This document shows, in pieces, positions 10,323 to 22,734 of a stretch of 64,000 nt of DNA (position 1 is the first letter of the stretch; the number at the start of each line of letters is the position of its first letter). Both the position numbers and the translations under genes were made by a program. Below the pieces are notes generated by a model. It was given only the letters and a program-made list of their open reading frames with translations. It had not been told where the DNA came from and searched no databases. This DNA comes from Isoptericola dokdonensis DS-3 (GTDB lineage: Bacteria > Actinomycetota > Actinomycetes > Actinomycetales > Cellulomonadaceae): NCBI RefSeq assembly GCF_001636295.1, contig NZ_CP014209.1, positions 3,720,001 to 3,784,000 of the forward strand. Reading direction: 5' to 3'.

Positions 10323-11134
10323 TGCGAGGCACGAGCGGAGCATCGCTGGCGGCCGCCGAGGAGCGGTTCGAGCCGGTGCTGCGGTCTGCGGGAGCCGAGT
10401 CCGCCACGCTGGGCGAACAGCTGTTCGTCGTCGTGGACGCGCTCGACGGGTCCGGCGCGCTGCGCCGCTCGCTCGCGGACCCCTCGCGCGACGGCGCGGA
10501 CAAGGCGGCGCTCGTCGCCGGCGTCCTGAGCGCCTTCGACGAGCGGGTCGTCGACCTGGTCTCCGGTGTCGCGCGCGCCCGCTGGGCCGCCGACGCCGAC
10601 CTGGTCGACGCTCTCGAGCGGCTCGGTGTGGACGCCGTGCTCGCCGGGGCCCAGGCCCGCGGTGCGCTGGAGACGGTGGAGGACGAGCTCTTCCGCCTCA
10701 CCCGCGCCCTCGCCGGGCAGCGCGACGCCCGTCAGGCGCTGTCGGACCGCACCGCCACGGTGGCGCGCCGCACGGCCCTGGTCGACACGCTGCTCGACGG
10801 CAGGGTCGACCCGGTCACCCTGGTGCTCGCCCGACGCGCGACCGCCGCACCCCGCGGCCGGCGCTTCGTCGCGACCCTGTCGTACTACGGCGACGTCGCG
10901 GCCGAGCGACGCCGGCGCCTGGTCGTCTCGGTGACCAGCGCCTCGGTCCTCACCCAGGCTCAGGAGGCGCGGCTCGGGGAGATCCTCGAGCGCTCCTACG
11001 GGCGCCCCGTGCAGCTCAACGTGACGGTCGACCCGGCCGTCGTGGGCGGCCTGCGCATCCAGGTCGGCGCGGACGTCGTCGACTCCACCGTGCTGAACCG
11101 CCTGGCCGACGCCCGTCGTCGGCTGGCCGGCTGA
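10322..11134 (+). CDS. atpH: ATP synthase F1 subunit delta
   Basis: The 270-residue delta/OSCP subunit links the peripheral stalk to the top of F1. The N-terminal part is an OSCP-like helical bundle, and the C-terminal GRPVQLNVTVDPAVVGGLRIQVG block is the most recognisable family signature. It is longer than the roughly 180 residues of E. coli, as usual in actinobacteria. It starts one base inside atpF. A 78-base spacer separates it from atpA. Confidence 0.94.
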
Positions 11135-11212
11135 CCATTCGACGCCCAGCCGGCCACCGGTCGGCACAGATGAACGTGAGGTCGCACCCGCGGCCACGAC
11201 AGGAGAAGAGCA

Positions 11213-12841
<1,629 letters not shown>

Positions 12842-12845
12842 TCGT

Positions 12846-15288
<2,443 letters not shown>

Positions 15289-15310
15289 GCCTCGCTCCCG
15301 AGCACCCCAC

Positions 15311-15350
15311 GCGTCGTCCTGCCGGCCCGCACCGGCCGGCAGGACGACGC
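15311..15350 (+). terminator. Strong hairpin between atpD and atpC
   Basis: GCGTCGTCCTGCCGGCC pairs perfectly over 17 bases with its complement at 15334-15350 around a six-base loop, 22 bases after the atpD stop and 30 bases before atpC. It looks as strong as the true gene-end hairpins in the window, yet it is inside the operon. Confidence 0.6.
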
Positions 15351-15380
15351 ACCATCCTCTGAGCAACCCTGGAGCCCGAC

Positions 15381-15662
15381 ATGGCAGAGCTGAACGTCGA
15401 CCTCGTCGCGGCCGACCGCAAGGTCTGGTCCGGCGCGGCGCGCGAGGTCAGCGCACCGTCCGCCGACGGTCAGATCGGCATCCTCGCCGGCCACACCCCG
15501 CTGCTCGCGGTGCTGCGGCCCGGTACCGTCAAGGTCTCCACCGCGCCGGGTCAGGTCGCGGTCGAGGCGCGCGTCACGGGAGGCTTCGTCTCCGTCGACG
15601 GCGACGTGGTCACGATCGTCGTGGACGGGATCGACGAGCCCTCCGAGGCCGCTCACGCCTGA
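15381..15662 (+). CDS. atpC: ATP synthase F1 subunit epsilon, short form
   Basis: At 93 residues this protein covers only the N-terminal beta-sandwich that docks on gamma and the c-ring (LNVDLVAADRKVWSGAARE, IGILAGHTPLLAVLRPG, FVSVDGDVVTIVVD). The C-terminal helical hairpin of about 45 residues, which blocks ATP hydrolysis in many bacteria, is absent; only a ten-residue tail follows the sandwich. There is no frameshift evidence, because the stop is followed ten bases later by the next gene. The start follows CCTGGAG. Confidence 0.94.
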   Translation: MAELNVDLVAADRKVWSGAAREVSAPSADGQIGILAGHTPLLAVLRPGTVKVSTAPGQVAVEARVTGGFVSVDGDVVTIVVDGIDEPSEAAHA

Positions 15663-15672
15663 GGGGTCCGCG

Positions 15673-16092
15673 GTGGGGTACGTGCTCGGTCTCCTCGGCG
15701 CGATCCTCCTCGCGGTGGTCCTCGTCGGCGCCCTCGGGGCGTCGAGGCTGCGCACGCTGTCCCGTCGTGTGGGTTCGTTCCCGTGCAGCGCCCGCCCGGG
15801 AACGCTGCCGCACGCGTCGTGGTCGGTGGGCATCGCCCACTACGCCGTGGGCCGCATCGAGTGGTGGCGTTGCTGGTCGTTGTCCCCGCGACCGACCCGC
15901 ACCTGGTACCGGGACCGCCTGTCGATCACCGGCCGCACCCCGCTGGACCAGGCCGGCCAGACGGACCAGTACCTGGTCCGCTGCCGGTACGACGGCGTGG
16001 ACTTCGAGCTCACGATGTCGTCCGGCGCGTACGCGGGGCTCGCCTCGTGGCTGGAGGCCGCACCTCCCGGCCGCCGCGACCTCGTGGTCTGA
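15673..16092 (+). CDS. DUF2550 membrane-anchored protein
   Basis: The 139-residue protein has one N-terminal transmembrane helix (about residues 3-23) and a cytoplasmic or exported globular part with many tryptophans (RIEWWRCWSLSPRPTRTWYRD). It matches the DUF2550 family that follows atpC in many actinobacteria (Rv1312 in M. tuberculosis). The function is unknown. A GTG start ten bases after atpC places it in the same transcript. Confidence 0.85.
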   Translation: MGYVLGLLGAILLAVVLVGALGASRLRTLSRRVGSFPCSARPGTLPHASWSVGIAHYAVGRIEWWRCWSLSPRPTRTWYRDRLSITGRTPLDQAGQTDQYLVRCRYDGVDFELTMSSGAYAGLASWLEAAPPGRRDLVV

Positions 16093-16136
16093 GTCCCGTT
16101 CGACCTCCCCGTCCCTGACGACCCCGAAGGGGGACC

Positions 16137-16832
16137 GTGCGACTCGTCGTCGCCCGCTGCTCGGCCCGGTACACGGGTCGGCTCACCGCGCACCTCCCGC
16201 TCGCGACCCGGCTGCTGGTCGTCAAGGCCGACGGCAGCGTCCTGCTGCACTCGGACGGCGGCTCGTACAAGCCGCTGAACTGGATGAGCCCGCCCTGCAC
16301 CCTGGCCGTGAGCGTCCCGGACGCCGAGGCTGCCGCGCGGGGCGTCACCGAGGTGTGGACGGTCCAGCACCAGAAGTCGGACGACCGCCTCGAGATCGAC
16401 CTGCACGAGGTGGAGCACGACTCGGCGCACGACCTGGGCGTGGACCCGGGCCTCGTCAAGGACGGGGTGGAGGCGCACCTGCAGGAGCTGCTCGCGGCGC
16501 AGATCGAGCTGCTGGGCTCGGGGCACACCCTGGTCCGCCGGGAGTACATGACGGCGATCGGCCCGGTGGACATCCTCGCGCGGGACGCGCAGGGCTCGGC
16601 CGTGGCGGTGGAGATCAAGCGCCGGGGCGAGATCGACGGCGTCGAGCAGCTCACCCGCTACCTCGACCTGCTGAACCGCGACCCCCGGCTCTCCCCGGTG
16701 CGGGGCGTGTTCGCCGCGCAGGAGATCAAGCCGCAGGCGCGGGTGCTGGCCGCCGACCGCGGGATCGTGTGCCTGACGCTCGACTACGACGCGATGCGTG
16801 GCGTGGACGACGTGGACTCACGCCTCTTCTGA
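16137..16832 (+). CDS. nucS: Mismatch-specific endonuclease NucS (EndoMS)
   Basis: The 231-residue protein belongs to NucS/EndoMS, which cuts both strands at mismatches and replaces MutS/MutL in most actinobacteria and some archaea. The N-terminal DNA-binding/dimerisation domain covers about 1-110. The RecB-like nuclease core contains GPVDILARD and [17 protein letters not shown] (catalytic Asp, Glu and Lys). The C-terminus ends DSRLF, a plausible sliding-clamp-binding tail. The start is a GTG after GGGGGACC. Its presence supports an actinobacterial host. Confidence 0.93.
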   Translation: MRLVVARCSARYTGRLTAHLPLATRLLVVKADGSVLLHSDGGSYKPLNWMSPPCTLAVSVPDAEAAARGVTEVWTVQHQKSDDRLEIDLHEVEHDSAHDLGVDPGLVKDGVEAHLQELLAAQIELLGSGHTLVRREYMTAIGPVDILARDAQGSAVAVEIKRRGEIDGVEQLTRYLDLLNRDPRLSPVRGVFAAQEIKPQARVLAADRGIVCLTLDYDAMRGVDDVDSRLF

Positions 16833-16868
16833 CAGCAGGGGCGAGATTAGGTAGGACAGTTTACCAAA
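16829..16868 (+). promoter_or_regulatory. Promoter and operator-like palindrome before nagA
   Basis: CTGACA (16829-16834) and TAGGAC (16852-16857) are spaced by 17 bases. The imperfect inverted repeat TTAGGTA / TACCAAA (16847-16853 and 16862-16868) overlaps the -10 and probable start site. The AT-rich half sites stand out strongly in this GC-rich sequence. The layout fits a repressor site, possibly of a ROK- or GntR-family GlcNAc regulator, but the regulator is not in the window. Confidence 0.5.
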
Positions 16869-16896
16869 CGCATCCTCCGTGGTGCAGGATGGGAAC

Positions 16897-18171
16897 ATGT
16901 CCGTCGATCCCGGCGCCAGCGCCGAACCCAGCGGCTCGCCGGCCGCACCCCAGGTCTTCGCCGTGCGCGGCGACGTCGTCACCCCCGACGACGTGGTCAC
17001 CGACGCGGCCGTCGTCGTCGCCGACGACCGGATCGTCTGGGTCGGGCCGCTCCAGGACGCCGTCGCGGCCGGGTTGGGCGACGTCGTCGCCGCCACCCCC
17101 GAGCCCGTCCCCGGCACGCTCGTGCTGCCGGGGCTCGTCGACCTGCACGACCACGGCGGCGGCGGCACAGGCTTCCCGGACGTCGTGACGCGAGAGGCCG
17201 CGATGACGGCCGTGCTGGAGCACCGCCGGCACGGCACCACGACGATGCTCGCGTCGCTCGTCACCGCGGACCCCGACACGCTCGTCGAGCGCACCGCGCT
17301 GCTGGCCGGTCTCGCCGACGACGGCGAGATCGCCGGCATCCATGCCGAGGGGCCCTTCCTGTCCCCGGCGCGCCGCGGCGCGCACGACCCGGACCTCCTG
17401 CAGCGGGGCGACGTCACGCTCGTGCGCCGGCTCGTCGAGGCCGGCCGCGGCCACCTGCGCACCATGACGGTCGCCCCCGACGTCGAGGGCGTGTCCGGGC
17501 CCGGCGGTGTCGCGGCGGCGCTGGTGCAGGCCCGGGTGGTGCCGTCGCTGGGGCACACGGACGCCACGACCGAGGTCGCCGAGCAGTTCGTGCGCGAGGT
17601 CGTCGACGCCCTGTCCGCGTCCGCGCCCGGCCTGCGCATGACCGCCACCCACCTGTTCAACGCCATGCGTCCGCTGCACCACCGCGACGGCGGCCCCGTG
17701 GCGGCCTGCCTCGCGGCGGCGGCGCGGGGCGAGCTCGTCGTGGAGCTCGTCGGCGACGAGGTCCACCTCGACCCGGCGGTCGTGCGGAGCGTGATCGGCA
17801 CGGTCGGCGCCGACCAGGTGCTGCTCGTGACCGACGCGATGGCGGCGGCGGGGATGTCCGACGGCGCCTACGAACTGGGGTCGATGTCGGTGACGGTGGA
17901 GGACGGCGTCGCGCGGGTCGCGGACCCCGGCCACGCCGAGGGCGGGCCGATCGCGGGCGGCACGGCCCACCTGGTCGACGTGGTCCGGGCGACCGTGGCG
18001 GCCGGCGTGCCCCTGGTCGACGCGGTGCGCTGCGCGTCGTGGGTGCCGGCCGGGGTGCTGGGGCTGGCCGACGTCGGCGGGCTCGTGGCCGGGCGGCGGG
18101 CGGACGTGGTGGTGACCGACGCGGGCCTGCGGGTGGAGCGCGTGCTGCGCGGCGGTGCGGAGGTCGTCTGA
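16897..18171 (+). CDS. nagA: N-acetylglucosamine-6-phosphate deacetylase
   Basis: The 424-residue amidohydrolase removes acetate from GlcNAc-6-phosphate, giving glucosamine-6-phosphate for glycolysis or wall recycling. Motifs are PGLVDLHDHGGGGTGF (metal-binding region), IHAEGPFLSPARRGAH with the catalytic-site glutamate, PSLGHTDAT, THLFNAMRPLHHR and LVTDAMAAAG with the catalytic aspartate. ATG 16897 is preceded by GGATGGGA; a start 18 bases upstream is less likely. No nagB or GlcNAc transporter is adjacent. It forms a single-gene unit behind its own operator-like site. Confidence 0.94.
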   Translation: MSVDPGASAEPSGSPAAPQVFAVRGDVVTPDDVVTDAAVVVADDRIVWVGPLQDAVAAGLGDVVAATPEPVPGTLVLPGLVDLHDHGGGGTGFPDVVTREAAMTAVLEHRRHGTTTMLASLVTADPDTLVERTALLAGLADDGEIAGIHAEGPFLSPARRGAHDPDLLQRGDVTLVRRLVEAGRGHLRTMTVAPDVEGVSGPGGVAAALVQARVVPSLGHTDATTEVAEQFVREVVDALSASAPGLRMTATHLFNAMRPLHHRDGGPVAACLAAAARGELVVELVGDEVHLDPAVVRSVIGTVGADQVLLVTDAMAAAGMSDGAYELGSMSVTVEDGVARVADPGHAEGGPIAGGTAHLVDVVRATVAAGVPLVDAVRCASWVPAGVLGLADVGGLVAGRRADVVVTDAGLRVERVLRGGAEVV

Positions 18172-18193
18172 CCCCACGCCGGGTGGCCGCCGG

Positions 18194-18240
18194 TTGCTCC
18201 CGGGGGCGCCGGGTCGCTAGCGTGGTCGAAGCGCTTCGAC
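18194..18240 (+). promoter_or_regulatory. Promoter and TCGAAGCGCTTCGA operator before GH3
   Basis: TTGCTC (18194-18199), an 18-base spacer and TAGCGT (18218-18223) make a promoter. Two bases later begins a perfect 16-base palindrome, GTCGAAGCGCTTCGAC (18225-18240), placed over the expected start site as a LacI-family operator would be. The same 14-base core recurs at 35290, 39337 and 41569. Confidence 0.75.
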
Positions 18241-18288
18241 ATCGCGGCGCTCTCGTCTTGCCGCACCGGCGCGGCCCGAAGGAGACCC

Positions 18289-20805
18289 ATGGACGTGCAC
18301 CCCTTCCGTGACCACCGCCTGCCCACGGCGGAGCGCGCCCGCGACCTGCTCGACCGCCTCACCCGCGCCGAGCGGGTGGCGATGCTGCACCAGCGGATGC
18401 CCGCCGTCGAACGGCTCGGCCTGGCGCCCTTCCACACCGGGTGCGAGGCCCTGCACGGGGTGGCCTGGCTGGGCACCGCGACGGTGTTCCCGCAGCCCGT
18501 GGGCCTCGCCGCCGCCTGGGACCCGGACCTGCTGCGCCGCGTCGGCGACGCGGTCGCGACCGAGGTGCGGGCGAAGCACGCGGCCGAGCCGTCGGTGAGC
18601 CTCAACGTCTGGGCGCCGGTGGTGAACACGTTGCGCCACCCCGCGTGGGGCCGCAACGAGGAGGGGTACTCCGAGGACCCGCACCTCACCGGGCACCTGG
18701 GTGCCGCGTACTGCCGCGGCCTGCGGGGCGACCACGAGCGGGTCTGGAAGACCGCGCCGACCCTCAAGCACTTCCTCGCCTACAACAACGAGACGGACCG
18801 GTCCTCGACGAGCTCCGACCTGCCGCCGCGGGTGCTGCACGAGGAGGAGCTCGCGGCGTTCCGCGAGCCGGTCGCGTCCGGGTCGGTCGCGGCCGTCATG
18901 CCCGCCTACAACCAGGTGAACGGCGTCCCGGCGCACCTGCAGGCCGAGCTGCTCGCCGAGCTGCGCACCTGGACCGACGGGTCGGTCGCGGTGGTCTCGG
19001 ACGCCGCGGCACCGACGTTCCTCGTCACGCTGCAGCGTGCCGCCGCCGACCGGGCGAGCGGCAACGCCGCGATGCTGCGCGCAGGCGTCGACTCGTTCAC
19101 CGACGACGACGCGGCGTCGCACCTCACGATCGAGCGGGTCACCGAGGCGCTCGAGCGGGGCCTGCTCACGGACGACGACGTCGACACCGCCGTCCTGCGG
19201 CTGCTCGAGCTGCGGCTGCGCACCGGCGAGCTCGACGACCCCGCGCAGGACCCGTACGCCGGGATCGGCGCCGACGACCTCGACCTGCCCGCCCACCGGG
19301 TGCTCGCCCGGGAGGCGGCCGCCCGGGGGGTCGTCGTGCTGCGCGACGTCGACCGCGTGCTGCCGCTGGCGGCGTCCGGCTCCGTCGCCGTCGTCGGGCC
19401 GCTCGCCGACGCGGTGCTGACCGACTGGTACTCGGGCACCCCGCCCTACGTCGTCACGCTCGCCGGCGCGCTGCGCGAGCGGTGGGGCGCGGACCGGGTC
19501 GAGGTCGCCTCCGGGGCCGACGTCGTGGCGCTGCGCGCCGGGGACGGCCGCTACGTCGCGGTGTCCGACGCGGGAGCCCGCGTGGTCGCGGACGCCGCCG
19601 TCGCCGGGAAGGACACCCGCTTCGAGGTCGCCGACCGCGGCGACGGCGTGCTCACGCTGCGGTCGCAGGCCTCCGGGGGCCTCCTCACCGGCGGGGCGTG
19701 GCCGATGCGGGCCGACGCCGACCGGGTGGGCGGCTGGGAGGTCCAGGAGAGCTTCCGACGCCACGTGCACGCCGACGGCACCTGGTCGCTGCTGCACCTC
19801 GGTTCGGGTCGGTGGGTCAGGGTGCAGCGGGGGACGGGGGCGGTGTGCGCGGAGGCGCGCACCCTCGACGAGGCCGAGCGGTTCGGCGTGCGCACGCTCG
19901 AGTCCGGGGCCGCCCGGGTGGCCGAGGTCGCCGCGCGCTGCGACACCGTGCTGGTGGCGGTGGGCAACGACCCGCACCTCAACGGTCGCGAGACGCAGGA
20001 CCGCCCGCACCTGTTCCTGCCGGACGTCGACGTGGAGCTGTGGCGCACCGCGGTGGAGGCCAACCCCCGGGCGGTGCTGACGATCGTGTCGAGCTACCCG
20101 TACGTGCTGGGCCCCGGCGTCGCGGACGCCGGGACGGTGGTGTGGAGCAGCCACGGCGGCCAGGAGCTCGGGCACGGCCTCGTCGACGTGCTCACCGGGG
20201 CGGTGGAGCCGACCGGGCGGCTCGCGCAGACCTGGCCCGCACGGCCCGAGCAGGCGGGCGACCTGTTCGACTACGACACGTACCGCCAACAGGTCACCTA
20301 TCGGCACCTGCCCGACGACGAGTCGGGGGTGCCGAGGTTCGCGTTCGGTCACGGGCTCACCTACGGCGACGTGACGTACTCCGGCCTCGGGCTGTCGACG
20401 TCGGAGGTCACCGCGCCGGCGCCGGCCCGCGACCACCCGCCGCTGCTCCCGGCGGGCCCGGCCGCCCCCGGCGTCGTCACGGTGCGGGTGCGCGTCCGCA
20501 ACACGGGGTCGCGACCCGCCGAGGAGCTGGTCCAGGTCTACTCGCGGGGCTGCCCCGACGCCACGGTGCCGACACCCGTCCGGCTCCTGCTGGGCTACCG
20601 GCGGGTGCGGGTCGAGCCCGGCACGGAGGTCGCCGTGGAGGTCCCCGTCGACGTCGCGCGGCTGGCCGTCTGGCACCAGGACGGCCCGGGCCCGCTCGAC
20701 GGGACGCTCGTCGTCCGGCCGGGGGAGTACGTCGTCGCGGCCGGGCCGTCCAGCGTGGACCTCCCGGTGCGCGCGACCCTGACGGTGCGGGAGGCCCGGC
20801 CGTGA
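18289..20805 (+). CDS. GH3 beta-glucosidase/beta-xylosidase with inserted beta-trefoil domain
   Basis: The 838-residue protein is a cytoplasmic family 3 glycoside hydrolase; no signal peptide is visible. The TIM-barrel domain covers about 15-305, with GRNEEGYSEDP and the nucleophile Asp238 in VVVSDAAAP-like context (VAVVSDAA). The alpha/beta sandwich follows, with a candidate acid/base glutamate in GNDPHLNGRETQDR (about 568), and a fibronectin-III-like domain ends the protein. Residues about 410-540 are an insertion that reads like a fascin-type beta-trefoil (GDGRYVAVSDAG, TRFEVADRGDGVLTLRSQ), where many GH3 enzymes carry a PA14 domain. The substrate cannot be fixed between beta-glucoside and beta-xyloside. 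The upstream operator ties it to the predicted xyloglucan regulon. Confidence 0.88.
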   Translation: MDVHPFRDHRLPTAERARDLLDRLTRAERVAMLHQRMPAVERLGLAPFHTGCEALHGVAWLGTATVFPQPVGLAAAWDPDLLRRVGDAVATEVRAKHAAEPSVSLNVWAPVVNTLRHPAWGRNEEGYSEDPHLTGHLGAAYCRGLRGDHERVWKTAPTLKHFLAYNNETDRSSTSSDLPPRVLHEEELAAFREPVASGSVAAVMPAYNQVNGVPAHLQAELLAELRTWTDGSVAVVSDAAAPTFLVTLQRAAADRASGNAAMLRAGVDSFTDDDAASHLTIERVTEALERGLLTDDDVDTAVLRLLELRLRTGELDDPAQDPYAGIGADDLDLPAHRVLAREAAARGVVVLRDVDRVLPLAASGSVAVVGPLADAVLTDWYSGTPPYVVTLAGALRERWGADRVEVASGADVVALRAGDGRYVAVSDAGARVVADAAVAGKDTRFEVADRGDGVLTLRSQASGGLLTGGAWPMRADADRVGGWEVQESFRRHVHADGTWSLLHLGSGRWVRVQRGTGAVCAEARTLDEAERFGVRTLESGAARVAEVAARCDTVLVAVGNDPHLNGRETQDRPHLFLPDVDVELWRTAVEANPRAVLTIVSSYPYVLGPGVADAGTVVWSSHGGQELGHGLVDVLTGAVEPTGRLAQTWPARPEQAGDLFDYDTYRQQVTYRHLPDDESGVPRFAFGHGLTYGDVTYSGLGLSTSEVTAPAPARDHPPLLPAGPAAPGVVTVRVRVRNTGSRPAEELVQVYSRGCPDATVPTPVRLLLGYRRVRVEPGTEVAVEVPVDVARLAVWHQDGPGPLDGTLVVRPGEYVVAAGPSSVDLPVRATLTVREARP

Positions 20806-21449
20806 GGGTCGACCCCGACGGCCGCAACGTCCAGGGGATGACGACGTTCGTGCTGTTCGTCGTCCTCAACGTGACCTACCTGCTGACGTGCCTGCCGGTC
20901 GTGACGATCGGCGCTGCCACGAGCGCGCTGTTCGAGGTGACGCTCCGGTACGCGGACGACGAACGCGGTGACCTGGTGCGCGGCTACCTGCGGGCGCTGC
21001 GCACGAACCTGTGGCGCGGCACGGGGGTCCTGCTCGCCCTCGGCCTGCCGACGGCGATGCTGCTGTTCAGCGCCGTCTTCTGGTTCACCCTCGACGGCCT
21101 GCTCACGGCGGTGGCAGGGGCGCTGTCCGTCCTGGTGGCGACCTACCTGTTCGCCGCGATGCTGTACGGGTTCGCGCTCGTCGCCTGGTTCGACGCGTCC
21201 TGGCGGCGCTGCCTGCGCAACGCGCTGACCCTGCCGATGGTGGAGCCCGCCCGCACCCTCGGTCTCGTGCTGCTGCCGGTGGGTGGGGCCTGCCTCGTCT
21301 ACGTCGCGCCCATCACGGGGTTCGTCGCGGCGACGATCGGGGTGTCGTTCGGCGCCTACCTGCTGGCGCTGCTGCTGCACGGGGTGTTCCGCCGGCGCCA
21401 GGGGGACCCGTCCGAGCTCGAACCGGTCAGCCCGCACTCGGGGGAGTAG
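20802..21449 (+). CDS. DUF624 (YesL-like) membrane protein
   Basis: The 215-residue protein has five or six transmembrane segments and the DUF624 pattern of a cytoplasmic start followed by NVTYLLTCLPVVTIGAA and LRYADDERGDLVRGYLRALRTNLWRG. The family (B. subtilis YesL) is common next to LplABC-type sugar transporters and glycoside hydrolases; its molecular function is unknown. The GTG start overlaps the GH3 stop by four bases, so it is translated with GH3. An LplABC-type transporter sharing the same operator lies 10 kb away, which supports a role in uptake of the same sugars. Confidence 0.82.
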   Translation: MRVDPDGRNVQGMTTFVLFVVLNVTYLLTCLPVVTIGAATSALFEVTLRYADDERGDLVRGYLRALRTNLWRGTGVLLALGLPTAMLLFSAVFWFTLDGLLTAVAGALSVLVATYLFAAMLYGFALVAWFDASWRRCLRNALTLPMVEPARTLGLVLLPVGGACLVYVAPITGFVAATIGVSFGAYLLALLLHGVFRRRQGDPSELEPVSPHSGE

Positions 21450-21468
21450 TCCCGCGCACCCGCCCTGC

Positions 21469-22572
21469 TCAGGCCGCCCCGCGGGGTGCCGGTGCGGTGC
21501 TCGCCCGTTCGACGAGCCGGGTCGGCACCAGCGTGGTGCCGTGCGGCGTGGTGTGCTCGGCGAGCTGGCGCAGCACGCCGGTGACGAGCCGGCGGCCGAC
21601 CTCGGCGAAGTCCTGGTGCACCGTGGTCAGGGGCGGCAGGAACGCGACGGCGTCGGGGACGTCGTCGAAGCCGACGACGCTGACGTCCTGCGGGACGCGG
21701 CGCCCGGACTCGGCGAGGGCGCGCAGCAGGCCGAGGGCCATCTGGTCGTTGGCGGCGAAGACGGCGGTCGCGTCGGTGCGGGCGATCTCGAGCCCGACGG
21801 CGTAGCCGGAGGCGGCGGACCAGTCGCCACGGCGCACGGCCGGGACGGGGCGGCCGGCGTCGAGCAGGGCCTGGCGCCACGCGTCCTCGCGGCGCTGGCC
21901 GGCGTACGACCCGACGGGGCCGGCGAGGTGCACCACGGTCTCGTGGCCGAGCGCGAGCAGGTGCTCGACGGCGACGCGGGACCCGGCGGCCTGGTCGGTG
22001 TCGACCACGGGGTAGCGGTCGCCGTCGTCGGAGTCGGCGACGACGACGGGCACGTCGGTGGGCAGCGAGACGCTGGCCGCGTCGAGCAGGTGCACCTCCA
22101 TGAGGAGGATGACGGCGTCGACGGCGAGCTCGCCGAGGCGTGTGAAGGCGCCGTTGACGCCGTCCTGGGTGGGGGCCTCGACGGGGATGACGGTGATGGC
22201 GTACCCCTCGGCGGCGGCCGACGTCGCGATGGCCTCCAGGGTGCGCACGTTGCCGGTGGTGGAGAGCGTGAACAGGATGACGCCGATGGTGCGGAAGCGG
22301 CCGGAGCGCAGCGCACGTGCGGCGCTGTTGGGCCGGTAGCCGAGCTCGCGCATGGCGGCGAGCACCTGTGCCCGAGTGGACTCCACGACGCTGGGGTGCC
22401 CGTTGGCGACCCGGGAGACGGTCTGGGAGCTGACGCCCGCGAGCTGGGCGACGTCGGCCATGGAGACGCGGTGGACGCGGCCCACGGGGCGGCCGCGCCG
22501 CGCCGGCGGTGGCGCGGCGTCCGGGACGGTGTCCGTCGACGCACCCGTGGGGCGGGGTCCCGGGTCGGTCAC
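21469..22572 (-). CDS. LacI-family repressor of the galactan locus
   Basis: The 367-residue regulator has a polar N-terminal extension of about 37 residues, then a LacI helix-turn-helix (SMADVAQLAGVSSQTVSRVANG), the hinge ALRSGRFRTIGV, and a periplasmic-binding-protein-like effector domain ending with GFDDVPDAVAFLPPLTTVHQD. It is divergent from the transporter genes, and two perfect palindromes lie in the 162-base gap between them, which strongly suggests local repression and autoregulation. The inducer is probably a galacto-oligosaccharide, by context only. GTG 22572 is the chosen start; a shorter form beginning closer to the HTH is possible. Confidence 0.92.
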   Translation of the reverse strand: MTDPGPRPTGASTDTVPDAAPPPARRGRPVGRVHRVSMADVAQLAGVSSQTVSRVANGHPSVVESTRAQVLAAMRELGYRPNSAARALRSGRFRTIGVILFTLSTTGNVRTLEAIATSAAAEGYAITVIPVEAPTQDGVNGAFTRLGELAVDAVILLMEVHLLDAASVSLPTDVPVVVADSDDGDRYPVVDTDQAAGSRVAVEHLLALGHETVVHLAGPVGSYAGQRREDAWRQALLDAGRPVPAVRRGDWSAASGYAVGLEIARTDATAVFAANDQMALGLLRALAESGRRVPQDVSVVGFDDVPDAVAFLPPLTTVHQDFAEVGRRLVTGVLRQLAEHTTPHGTTLVPTRLVERASTAPAPRGAA

Positions 22573-22660
22573 GTGCTCTCCTCCTGATGGTCCGCGACGG
22601 GGCGCCGCGAAACTGTGACTTGACGGCTCGCCGGGGGGCGATGCACGATGAGCCTAGTCC

Positions 22661-22676
22661 ATGTTTACGTAAACAT
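22661..22676 (+). promoter_or_regulatory. LacI-type operator 1 of the galactan locus
   Basis: ATGTTTACGTAAACAT is a perfect 16-base palindrome with the central CG typical of LacI-family sites. It overlaps a candidate -35, TTTACG (22664-22669), paired over 17 bases with CAGCAT (22687-22692) for the rightward transporter promoter. Confidence 0.8.
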
Positions 22677-22693
22677 CGATCCGCCACAGCATC

Positions 22694-22711
22694 GATGTTG
22701 ACGTCAACATC
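22694..22711 (+). promoter_or_regulatory. LacI-type operator 2 of the galactan locus
   Basis: GATGTTGACGTCAACATC is a perfect 18-base palindrome centred 34 bases from operator 1, just after the rightward -10, so it would cover the transcription start. Its half site ATGTTgACG differs from operator 1 at one base. On the other strand TTGACG could serve as the -35 of the lacI gene. Confidence 0.8.
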
Positions 22712-22734
22712 CTCGTGAGCTCAAGGAAGAAGTC

